This document shows, piece by piece, positions 1 through 8,357 of a stretch of DNA of 64,000 nt; position 1 is the first letter of the stretch, and each line of letters starts with the position of its first letter. This DNA comes from Oscillospiraceae bacterium (GTDB taxonomy: Bacteria > Bacillota > Clostridia > Oscillospirales > Ruminococcaceae), in contig JAFRTG010000036.1 of NCBI GenBank assembly GCA_017427265.1, forward strand, positions 107,783 through 171,782. The letters run 5' to 3'. A program made the position numbers and the translations under genes. The notes under the pieces were generated by a model that worked only from the letters and a program-made list of their open reading frames with translations, was not told the origin of the DNA and ran no database searches.

Positions 1-1008
1 ACCACAACAACGCAGCCTGCCAAATACGGCGAGGGCGCAACGGTTGCCTATCTGGTTTCCCCGGATGCACTGAGCAACCGCGAAACGCTTGAAGCAGCTG
101 CCAGAAAGATCAGCGCGGACGGCTATACATCCATGATTCTGCCGCTGAAGCTGAAGGGCGGTATGCTGACCTTTGCGTCCGAAAATCCGCGCGCGAAGGA
201 ATGCGGCGCCTGCAATGACGGTATGCTGAAGCTGCGGCAGATGTATAATCTTGCCAAGCGCTGCGGACTGACCTGCATCGGTCAGCTGAGTACGCTCGAA
301 GATCATGTGTATCCCAATGTGTATATGGAGGGCTCGTATACATTCCAGAACGGCGCGACCCGCTGGCTCGACAATAAGCCGGAGCAGGGCGGCAAGCCGT
401 GGCTGAATCCCTTTGACGATGCATCCGGCAATTATCTTTCGGAGCTTGCCGCGGAGATTGAAAAGGCGGGATTTAAAGGCGTGATCTGCACGGATACCGT
501 GTTCCCGCATTTCTTCAATTCCGATGCGGAGCTGCTCGGCAACCGCATTCAGGACGCTGTACAGCGGAAGCAGGCGCTTTCGTCTGTTTTGAACAGAATC
601 TCGGCAGCGGCTTCCGGTGCATCCTGCTATGTGACGCTGGAAGGACTCGCGGCGGGAACAGAGGAGGCTTTTGATTCCGAGCAGCTGCTGATGCGGCCGG
701 TCGTTGTAGAGATGGATCCGGCTGCGTATACACAGCCCTTTTCCGTGGGCGAGCAGCGATACGATCCGGCTGCGCTTGCAGAGGACGACCGGCTTGCGAT
801 GCTGGCGGCCGCTGCCAAGCAGGCAATCGGCAATCATGATCTGATTCCGTGTATTTCCGCGGGCGGAAAGACTGCCGCGGAGCTTGACCATATCATCTGC
901 ACATTTATTGATGCAGGATATCAGACCGTTTACGTGACAGGAGAAACCGGTCAGGCGGAGCCGGCTGAGGACGGCACCACAGAAAGCGAAAGCGCAGATT
1001 CCAACTGA
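1..1008 (+). CDS. Putative glycoside hydrolase (DUF4015-like), 5' end outside window
   Basis: The frame is open from base 1, so the N-terminus is missing; the Met at 133 is internal. About 335 residues remain. The pattern fits the TIM-barrel 'putative glycosyl hydrolase' family (DUF4015/PF13200): a strand beginning GATVAYLVSP, a helix, a middle block WLNPFDDASGNYLSELAAEI typical of the strand and helix where these proteins place residues after a 'WLDP' motif, then GFKGVICTDTVFPHF, comparable to the 'FDYVRFP' block. The tail is acidic and Ser/Thr-rich (ESESADSN) and looks disordered. A strong terminator follows immediately. The role is probably extracytoplasmic polysaccharide processing, but the substrate cannot be told. 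The family call is from remembered motif layout only. Confidence 0.6.
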   Translation, partial: TTTTQPAKYGEGATVAYLVSPDALSNRETLEAAARKISADGYTSMILPLKLKGGMLTFASENPRAKECGACNDGMLKLRQMYNLAKRCGLTCIGQLSTLEDHVYPNVYMEGSYTFQNGATRWLDNKPEQGGKPWLNPFDDASGNYLSELAAEIEKAGFKGVICTDTVFPHFFNSDAELLGNRIQDAVQRKQALSSVLNRISAAASGASCYVTLEGLAAGTEEAFDSEQLLMRPVVVEMDPAAYTQPFSVGEQRYDPAALAEDDRLAMLAAAAKQAIGNHDLIPCISAGGKTAAELDHIICTFIDAGYQTVYVTGETGQAEPAEDGTTESESADSN

Positions 1009-1010
1009 CA

Positions 1011-1051
1011 GAGCGCACCCTGTCCGGATTGCCGGCAGGGTGCGCTCTTTT
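1011..1051 (+). terminator. Rho-independent terminator of the first gene
   Basis: A 12-bp perfect stem (GAGCGCACCCTG with CAGGGTGCGCTC) is followed by TTTT. It begins 3 nt after the stop codon and separates the partial gene from the S8 peptidase gene. Confidence 0.9.
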
Positions 1052-1092
1052 GACTGTTTGACAGACTGATTCTGATTACGGAGGTGTGCGGA

Positions 1093-4000
1093 ATGAACAG
1101 AATACGCAGACGGCTTGCCGGTTTTCTGGCCGGTACGGTTCTTCTGACCGGATGGAACGGCGGATTGCAGCTCCGGAGCCTTGCACCGGCGGAACCGATG
1201 TCCGCAGAGCACTTTTGGGCGCAGCTGCAGACGCGGCCGCCGCAGGAGCATACCGGACGGTTTACGGAGCTTTGCTATTCGCAGGCTGATGAAACGCTGC
1301 AATGTGACGGAAAGACAGTCGGCGCGGATTTCGGCGGGTTTTCTGTCCGGAACGGAATGCTCAAAGCTGAACAGCGTGCTGTTCTGACACAGGCAGAGCT
1401 GGATCAGGGGCTGCCGCAGGACGGTTTTGTTTCGCTTGAAGCAGCTGCGGAGCGAATCGGCTGCACGGTGACACAGCGCGGCGGCAGCCTTTGCGTGACA
1501 TCGCCGTTTCAGACCGGCACGCTGATCGTGAAAGCCGGCGGCAGCTTTGATGCCTGCGGCGGGCAGTCTGTTGCGGCGGACGGCCGCGGTCTGCATGTGC
1601 TGCAGTATCCGACGGCAGCGGATGCCTATTCGGCTTATCAGCAGATTGTGAAGGAACCGCATGTGATTTATGCAGAGCCGGAACGGATTCTGCATACGGC
1701 TGAGGCGCCTGCCGGGTTCAGTTCTGCGGATGCAGAAGCGGATGTGTTCATGTGGGGCTATGCAGCCGTCGATACAGATGCATTCAAGGCGCAGCTCGAT
1801 GCAGACGGGAATCCGGCCAATGAGGTCGTTGTCGCTCTGATCGACACCGGTGTCAACGAAAAGCACGACTGGCTGAAAGGACGGATTGCGCCGGGCGGCA
1901 TGTCCTTTACGGAGGAAGGCGTCGGCTATACAGATGACCACGGGCACGGTTCGCATACCGGCGGCATCATCGCGCATTCTACCAGAGAAAACGTGAAAAT
2001 ACTCCCGCTGAAAGCACTGGACGCGAGCGGAAACGGTACTTCGCTGGAGGTTTACTGCGCGATGCTGTATGCAGCGGAATACGGCGCGGACGTTGTCAAC
2101 ATGAGCCTCGGCGGAATCGGCGATTCGCTGCTGATTCAGGAGGCGGCTGCCGTTCTGGATCGGCAGGAGATTCCCTGCGTGGTCGCTGCCGGAAATGATG
2201 CCGCGAACTGCAAATACGGCAGCCCGGCATGTATAGATTCCGTGGTAACGGTTTCTGCGGTGAAAACGGATATCAATCTGCTGGAACAGTTCGGCTTTTT
2301 CGAGCCGGAGCCGGAGATGTATTCGCTTGCAGATTTCAGCGATTTCGGCGATGGCATTGATTTTGCCGCGCCGGGTGACAGTATCCTCAGTGCATCGTTC
2401 AAATCCTTCGGCGAACTGTATCTGAAAAGCGGAACCAGTATGGCAGCGCCTTATGTGGCAGCCTGCTTTGCAAATCTTGCGGACTACGACCCGGAGCTGA
2501 CCTTTGCAGAGCGGTACGACCTGCTGAAAAAATATGCGGTCGATCTTGGAGAGCCGGGTTTTGACGATCAGTTCGGTCACGGGATGGTCTGTCTGCGCGG
2601 CATCGGCGGCGGTGCGGTGCAGCAGCTTATCAGTGCGCCGTCGGCTTCTGTGACCGGCGGCACCTATGACGGCCCGTTTCCCGTTACGCTCAGCTGCGAT
2701 GAGCCCGGCGCCGTGATTTACTATACGACAGACGGCAGCGTACCGGATCTGGAAAACGGAATGCTGTACGAGGAAGGGGCGGAAATCGAAATCGCCTGCG
2801 ATACCGTGCTGAACGCGGTTGCCTTTACCGAAACGCAGCAAAGCCGGATGCTTTCCGTTTCCTATGTGATTGAACTGAAAGCACCGGGATTTTCGGCTGC
2901 ACCGGGCAGATATGAAGCAGGAACAGAGCTTGACATCACCCTTTATGCGGCTGCGGGTACGGACATTTACTATACGCTGGACGGCTCTGAGCCGGATCCG
3001 GAAACAGCACACAAATATGACGGCAGGGAAATCCCCGTGCGTGAAACGACGGTGATCCGGGCGATTGCCGTGCTCGGTTCCCGCCAAAGCCCTGAGGCCG
3101 GCGCCGGATATATGATCGGTGAAGAAGGCGCCGACCGTCTGATTCTTCTCCGCGGAACCGTGCTGGAAGGCTATTACGGCGGCTGGGATGTCCTGAATCT
3201 TTCCGAACTGGTTCCGGATACTGCGCTGACGGAGCTTGCACCGCGTGTACTGGCCGGACACAGAGAGCTTGAAACCGTGATTCTGCCGGATTCCGTTACA
3301 AAAATCGGTGCGGAATGCTTTGTGGACTGCTTTTCGCTCAAAACAGTGACTGCAAAAGGTGTGACGGAGATCGGCGCGGGGGCATTTGAAAACTGCCGCG
3401 GATTGGTGCAGGCAGAGCTCCCGCTCGTGACGGTGATTCCGGATGCTGCATTCCGGAACTGCACCAATCTGGAAGCTGAGTATCTTTCGGCGGAGCAGAT
3501 TGTATCCGTCGGGGAATATGCGTTTTCGGGCGCGGGACTGAAGGGTGAAATCCGGCTGCCGAATCTGGAATCGGCAGGAGAGGGCGCCTTTTCTCTGATA
3601 AAGGCGAGCGTGAATCTGATCTTTTCGGAGAAGCTGACGGAAATCCCCGACAAAATGTGCGCCGGAACTGCATTGGAAGACATGACTGCCCCCGGTGTGA
3701 CCGTCATCGGTGATTATTACCTCGGTGATGAGGAAACAGGGCGGGAATTCAACAATCCGGGCGCCTTTGCACTGACATATGAAAAAATCACCCGTGCCGG
3801 CGCATACGCATTCGGCGGAGCCTGTTTCGGGGAAGGTGCGGAATTCGGCACGGCGAATATCCGTTTTGATGCGCTGGAATCCGCGGGAAAGGGTGCGTTT
3901 CAGAATTCCAGCTTCGGAATCGGTTATTTTCCGCGGCTGAAAAATGTGCCGGATGAAATGTTCCGGGATACCGATTACACCGCCGTTTATCTGGAGCGGG

Positions 4001-7000
4001 CGGAAACCGTCGGCGACTACGCATTCTGCAGCAGCTGGTGTAAACCAATCGTTGTGCTCGGAGACAGCCTCACCAGAATCGGGAAGCTCACTGCGGGAGC
4101 GTTCGAGCAAATCCGGCTGATTGCCGGCCCGGATCACGAATTTATCCGGGAGATGGTCAGTTACACGGATATTCCGTATGTTGTGACGCCTTCTCTGATG
4201 ATAACAGACGAAATTGACGATGTGCTGCATCTGAATGAAGATCGGTATGTTTCTGCGATTCCGCTGGGATTCGGCGCAGAAGTCGTCTGGGAGCAGGAAG
4301 AGAATCAGTCCGGCGACGGCAGCTGCCGGAAGTTCCGTCTGCCGACGGAGCAGGCCGGTACCTTCGACTGCAAATGCTTTCTGATGAGAAACGGTGAAAA
4401 GCTGGCAGAGAAAACACTGACCTTTACCGTTGAGGATCAGAACGGAACCGTCATCTTTGCGGTCGGAAAGCCGTATCTGATTCCGATGCCGAAGCAGCAT
4501 TCGACGTCTGCACGCATGGCGTATCTGCAGTTCTGGGCGGAAGATGACGGAACCTATTATTTCAGCAGCAATGCGGGAACAACAAAAATTTATCTCAGCA
4601 CGAGCACGCCGGACTCTGCGGATTATCAGCTTGTACAGTGTGATACGGCACCGGTTTCATGTGACTTAAAATGCGGTGACATCGCTTTTCTGGCGCTGGA
4701 GCAGCTGGATGATGCTGAATACACATCCTTCTGCGTTTCGGCGGAGCCGCCGGAGCATTCGCTTGGTGCAGACGGTTCCATGAAGCTGGAACATCAGTAT
4801 TATCCTGCGGGCAGTGATTTGACAAAGCTCTCCGCAGCGGTTACGGCCGGCGGGGAAACGCTGACCGAAGGGAAGGACTATGTGCTCTGCACGGCGGAGA
4901 CTGAGAACGGCGCGTCCGTTTGCTGTGCGCTGGGAACCGGCCGCTTTTACGGAATGCTCTCGGATGAGATTCGCTTTTATGAGGATTATCAGGCGGGAAC
5001 GGAGCTGCAGCTGAAAAACATCGGCCGGAGCAGGCAGTATTTCCGGATCACGGATGCGCCGGCAGGTACGCTGATCTGCAGCCTGACGCTCCGGGAGAAT
5101 GCGCTGCGGAGACTGGCAAACGGCGGTGATGCTGCAAACAGGCTGCTGCGGACGGTTTCCGTTCAGACGGAAATCTGTGATGAAAACGGAAAGAACATCG
5201 GCAGGCTTCCGGATGCAGAAAACGGCACGGCTGTTTCCTTTACGGCTGCGTCGGACGGAGAATACTATCTCAGCGTGTGGAATACATCGGACGGGTGTCT
5301 GGAAGATGCAGTGCTGAAATCTGTTTCCGGCAAGGCCAATTACTGTATTGCAAACTGCGAAATCAGCAGTACGGAATGCCGCTTTACCGGCTCGCCGTGC
5401 GATCCCGGTCTCAAAATCCGGAACAGCAGCGGCATTGTGCTGAAGGAGGGAACGGATTATCAGGTTGTGACGGTCAGCAATGTTCTGCCCGGCTTCATGA
5501 CCTCGGTTATTACCGGAACCGGACAGTATTACGGCATGGCCGCTGTGAAAACAGGCATCAGCCATGTGTTCCGGAATGCGGCAAGTATTTCGGCGGACAG
5601 TACGTTTTCCTGCGGCAGCGGATGTCACCTGTTTCTGATCTGGACGGAGCATGGCAGGCAATATCTGCTGAACAGCGAGCAAGACGGCCGGGAATATGAT
5701 ATCTGTTACTATCCGGTCGGTGACGCCGCACTGCAGGATACGGAGGAATCCGCATGGCGGAATGACAATGTCATCTGCAGCGGCGATGTTGTGGAGGGCT
5801 GCGGCTATGCCTACCTGATGATCCGGAATCAGTATGAACCAACGCTGTTTTCGTTCTCAGCTATTGACGATTCCGCTTCGATCAACGATTTTTCGGCGGC
5901 ATCTGTCATAATGAATGACATGGTCTTTACCGGTGCGGCATTGACGCCGAAGCCGACGGTGATGCTTGACGGCAAAGTGCTGCAGGAAGGCGTTGACTAT
6001 ACGGTGAATGTGCCGGAGCTGGTCGCGGCCTGCGGAACCTATCAGCTGACGCTGGTCGGAACGGGCTCACTGACCGGAATCCGGAAGGTCGTATTCAGCG
6101 TTGTCATGCCGGAGCAGACGGAAATCCCGCTTCTGCGCGGCGATCTGGAAAAAACAGAAACCGCTGCGGCAAATCACGCGCTTCTTTACCGCTGGATTCC
6201 GGAAACATACAGCTACGTGATGAAGAAAAAAAGCGCCGTGTATGTCCGGCTGCAGGTGCTCAACGAAAACGGCATGGCCGTCGGAGACTGCAGCGGCATC
6301 GGAACGGATGCATCCGAAGTGAAAACGGAACCCGGCAAGGTTTACTATATTACCGTTTCCCCGAAGGTCCCGGAACAGGAAGCTGAGCTGGAATTCTCGC
6401 TGCATATGGCAGGGAAGCTGATCGCGGACTGTGAGATTACCGGCGAAACATTTCTGCCGTACAGCGCGGACAGGCCGTATCCGGACATTACGGTGCGGGA
6501 CGGCGGGCGTCTGCTGACGGAGGGAACGGACTATACGCTTCTGCGCAATCAGTTCCTGCGCACCGGCTACAATGAGATTCTTGTGCGCGGGGCAGGGGAT
6601 TATGCGGGTGAAACGACATTTTCCTATGTGCTGTATCCCGATCTGCAGGAGCTGCTGCCGGAACTGACACCGGAGTATATTTCTGCGGGAGAATCCTGCA
6701 CGGCAACATGCAGCGATCCGGAGGACCGAGGGCTTTATGTGTTCACAGCGCCGTCAGACGGCACATATTATCTGGAGGCACCTGCGCATGAGAACTGCGG
6801 TGTGGTTTTTCTCGTATATGACGAAAATATGCAGGTTTACCCTTATCATCAGATCGGTTTTTCTATGAAGAAGGGCGAATCAATCCGTGTGCTCGTGCTC
6901 CGCGACTGGCTCGAAAACGACTTCGGTCAGACTGTGTTCTTCAGGATCACCGAGAATGCACCGGTTGTTCAGTTTGAGTCCGACGGCTACGGCTACCTCA

Positions 7001-7440
7001 TTGAGGACGGCTATGCTTCTGTCATCAGTCTGCCGCCGAACCAGCTCGGTTATGTTCTGCCGGATGTCGTTACGGACCCGGAAACCGGGATCAGCGGCGA
7101 GGTCAACAATATCATGAACTTTCTGACGATGCGCGGCCGGAAGGATATTTTCTACGGAAATGTGACGATCTACGGGAATAAGGGCGGCAGCGTCGAAGCG
7201 TATTGCAGAGAATACGGATATTGTTTTGCAGCGCTGGATCCGGTCTGCAGGGTGCGCGGCGATATCACCGGCGACGACCTTGTCAATGAGGACGATATCC
7301 GCACGCTGATCCGGTTTATTACGGAGTGTGCAGGCATCATGCTGCCCGGCAAAGCGGCGGAAGCGGCCGATCTGGACGGCGACGGCATCATCACGATTCT
7401 TGATGCGGCGATTATGGCAAAAATTGCTTCTCAGACATAA
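1093..7440 (+). CDS. Giant secreted S8 subtilisin-like peptidase with leucine-rich repeats and C-terminal dockerin
   Basis: The protein has 2115 residues. The ATG at 1093 is chosen because ACGGAGG (1078-1084) lies 8 nt upstream; a GTG nine bases earlier overlaps that site. Order of parts: signal peptide (1-30), propeptide-like region, S8 domain (about 225-510) with the intact triad D251 (LIDTGV), H285 (HGSHTGG) and S449 (SGTSMAAP), and two chitobiase-C-terminal-like modules (about 520-675, each with IYYTTDGS or IYYTLDGS). BspA-type leucine-rich repeats follow (about 700-1015), then at least four Ig-like repeats with an 'EGxDY...GTGxYYG' signature (starting near 1240, 1430, 1610 and 1785). A C-terminal type I dockerin (about 2050-2115) has two calcium loops (DITGDDLVNEDD, DLDGDGIITILD). 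It should be exported and dock on the scaffoldin. The role could be cell-surface proteolysis or adhesion; the substrate is unknown. Confidence 0.9.
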   Translation: MNRIRRRLAGFLAGTVLLTGWNGGLQLRSLAPAEPMSAEHFWAQLQTRPPQEHTGRFTELCYSQADETLQCDGKTVGADFGGFSVRNGMLKAEQRAVLTQAELDQGLPQDGFVSLEAAAERIGCTVTQRGGSLCVTSPFQTGTLIVKAGGSFDACGGQSVAADGRGLHVLQYPTAADAYSAYQQIVKEPHVIYAEPERILHTAEAPAGFSSADAEADVFMWGYAAVDTDAFKAQLDADGNPANEVVVALIDTGVNEKHDWLKGRIAPGGMSFTEEGVGYTDDHGHGSHTGGIIAHSTRENVKILPLKALDASGNGTSLEVYCAMLYAAEYGADVVNMSLGGIGDSLLIQEAAAVLDRQEIPCVVAAGNDAANCKYGSPACIDSVVTVSAVKTDINLLEQFGFFEPEPEMYSLADFSDFGDGIDFAAPGDSILSASFKSFGELYLKSGTSMAAPYVAACFANLADYDPELTFAERYDLLKKYAVDLGEPGFDDQFGHGMVCLRGIGGGAVQQLISAPSASVTGGTYDGPFPVTLSCDEPGAVIYYTTDGSVPDLENGMLYEEGAEIEIACDTVLNAVAFTETQQSRMLSVSYVIELKAPGFSAAPGRYEAGTELDITLYAAAGTDIYYTLDGSEPDPETAHKYDGREIPVRETTVIRAIAVLGSRQSPEAGAGYMIGEEGADRLILLRGTVLEGYYGGWDVLNLSELVPDTALTELAPRVLAGHRELETVILPDSVTKIGAECFVDCFSLKTVTAKGVTEIGAGAFENCRGLVQAELPLVTVIPDAAFRNCTNLEAEYLSAEQIVSVGEYAFSGAGLKGEIRLPNLESAGEGAFSLIKASVNLIFSEKLTEIPDKMCAGTALEDMTAPGVTVIGDYYLGDEETGREFNNPGAFALTYEKITRAGAYAFGGACFGEGAEFGTANIRFDALESAGKGAFQNSSFGIGYFPRLKNVPDEMFRDTDYTAVYLERAETVGDYAFCSSWCKPIVVLGDSLTRIGKLTAGAFEQIRLIAGPDHEFIREMVSYTDIPYVVTPSLMITDEIDDVLHLNEDRYVSAIPLGFGAEVVWEQEENQSGDGSCRKFRLPTEQAGTFDCKCFLMRNGEKLAEKTLTFTVEDQNGTVIFAVGKPYLIPMPKQHSTSARMAYLQFWAEDDGTYYFSSNAGTTKIYLSTSTPDSADYQLVQCDTAPVSCDLKCGDIAFLALEQLDDAEYTSFCVSAEPPEHSLGADGSMKLEHQYYPAGSDLTKLSAAVTAGGETLTEGKDYVLCTAETENGASVCCALGTGRFYGMLSDEIRFYEDYQAGTELQLKNIGRSRQYFRITDAPAGTLICSLTLRENALRRLANGGDAANRLLRTVSVQTEICDENGKNIGRLPDAENGTAVSFTAASDGEYYLSVWNTSDGCLEDAVLKSVSGKANYCIANCEISSTECRFTGSPCDPGLKIRNSSGIVLKEGTDYQVVTVSNVLPGFMTSVITGTGQYYGMAAVKTGISHVFRNAASISADSTFSCGSGCHLFLIWTEHGRQYLLNSEQDGREYDICYYPVGDAALQDTEESAWRNDNVICSGDVVEGCGYAYLMIRNQYEPTLFSFSAIDDSASINDFSAASVIMNDMVFTGAALTPKPTVMLDGKVLQEGVDYTVNVPELVAACGTYQLTLVGTGSLTGIRKVVFSVVMPEQTEIPLLRGDLEKTETAAANHALLYRWIPETYSYVMKKKSAVYVRLQVLNENGMAVGDCSGIGTDASEVKTEPGKVYYITVSPKVPEQEAELEFSLHMAGKLIADCEITGETFLPYSADRPYPDITVRDGGRLLTEGTDYTLLRNQFLRTGYNEILVRGAGDYAGETTFSYVLYPDLQELLPELTPEYISAGESCTATCSDPEDRGLYVFTAPSDGTYYLEAPAHENCGVVFLVYDENMQVYPYHQIGFSMKKGESIRVLVLRDWLENDFGQTVFFRITENAPVVQFESDGYGYLIEDGYASVISLPPNQLGYVLPDVVTDPETGISGEVNNIMNFLTMRGRKDIFYGNVTIYGNKGGSVEAYCREYGYCFAALDPVCRVRGDITGDDLVNEDDIRTLIRFITECAGIMLPGKAAEAADLDGDGIITILDAAIMAKIASQT

Positions 7441-7454
7441 TCATGATCCTTGGA

Positions 7455-7492
7455 ACAGGAGTACCGTGTGCAGTGCGGTGCTCCTGTTTTTG
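7455..7492 (+). terminator. Terminator of the S8 peptidase gene
   Basis: ACAGGAG-t-ACCG pairs with CGGT-g-CTCCTGT and is followed by TTTTTG, 14 nt after the stop codon. Confidence 0.85.
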
Positions 7493-7617
7493 TTCAGAAT
7501 CTTTCCCTTTATCGGATAATTCGTACAAATCATGCAATGCTATTGCAGTGGTTCATCGGCTTTTTGCGCTTTTTTGCTGTTTTTGAAAAAACTTTCTTTG
7601 AAATTGCGGGAAAGCCC

Positions 7618-7646
7618 TTGCAAATTGTGTCGAAATATGGTATACT
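7618..7646 (+). promoter_or_regulatory. Sigma-A promoter of cmk
   Basis: TTGCAA and TATACT are separated by 17 bp. The -10 lies about 40 bp upstream of the cmk start codon. Confidence 0.8.
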
Positions 7647-7685
7647 ATATGGGAATATCAATGCTCTTTGCTGTGGAGGATCGTA

Positions 7686-8357
7686 ATGAAGACGATTAAT
7701 ATTGCCGTTGACGGACCGTCGGGCGCCGGGAAAAGCACACTTGCCCGCCGCATTGCCGCCCGTCTTGGCTATATTTATGTTGATACCGGTGCGCTTTACC
7801 GTGCAATTGCATATGATATGCTGCAGCATCATGCTGAAACCGAGCAGGAAATTGCCGAACGTCTGCCGCAGCTCCGCATCTCGATTGCCTATGAGGACGG
7901 CGTACAGCATGTCCTTGTGAACGGGACGGATGTTTCCGGCAGGATCCGGACGCCGGAGGTTTCTATGGGGGCTTCCCGTGTTTCCGCGATCCCTGCGGTC
8001 CGGCAGTTTTTGTTTGCACTGCAGCAGCAGCTGGCAAGGGATCATTCCGTCGTGATGGACGGCCGCGATATCGGCACCGTTGTGCTGCCGGATGCGGATG
8101 TCAAGATCTTTCTGACAGCTTCTCCCGAAAAGCGCGCAATGCGCCGGTTCCTTGAGCTTGAGGAGAAACAGCCCGGCGTTCAGACCTATGATGAGGTACT
8201 TGCAGATGTAATTCGGCGTGATGAACAGGATATGACCAGAGAGATCTCTCCGCTTCGTCAGGCAGAAGATGCAGTGCTCGTCGATACTTCAGATGCGGAT
8301 CTGGAGCAGTCGGAGCAGATGCTGCTCGACGTATGTAAGGAGAAACTCAAATTATGA
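7686..8357 (+). CDS. cmk: Cytidylate kinase
   Basis: This enzyme phosphorylates CMP and dCMP to the diphosphates in pyrimidine nucleotide supply. The protein has 223 residues, the usual length. It starts NIAVDGPSGAGKST, which holds the P-loop, and contains the YVDTGALYRA substrate-binding block, the VVMDGRDIGTVVLPDAD motif diagnostic of cytidylate kinase, and a C-terminal RRDEQDMTREISPL lid region. The ATG at 7686 has GGAGGA 5 nt upstream. The stop overlaps the start of the next gene (ATGA), so the acyltransferase fusion is translationally coupled. Pairing of cmk with a plsC-type gene is common in Firmicutes. Cytosolic. Confidence 0.97.
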   Translation: MKTINIAVDGPSGAGKSTLARRIAARLGYIYVDTGALYRAIAYDMLQHHAETEQEIAERLPQLRISIAYEDGVQHVLVNGTDVSGRIRTPEVSMGASRVSAIPAVRQFLFALQQQLARDHSVVMDGRDIGTVVLPDADVKIFLTASPEKRAMRRFLELEEKQPGVQTYDEVLADVIRRDEQDMTREISPLRQAEDAVLVDTSDADLEQSEQMLLDVCKEKLKL

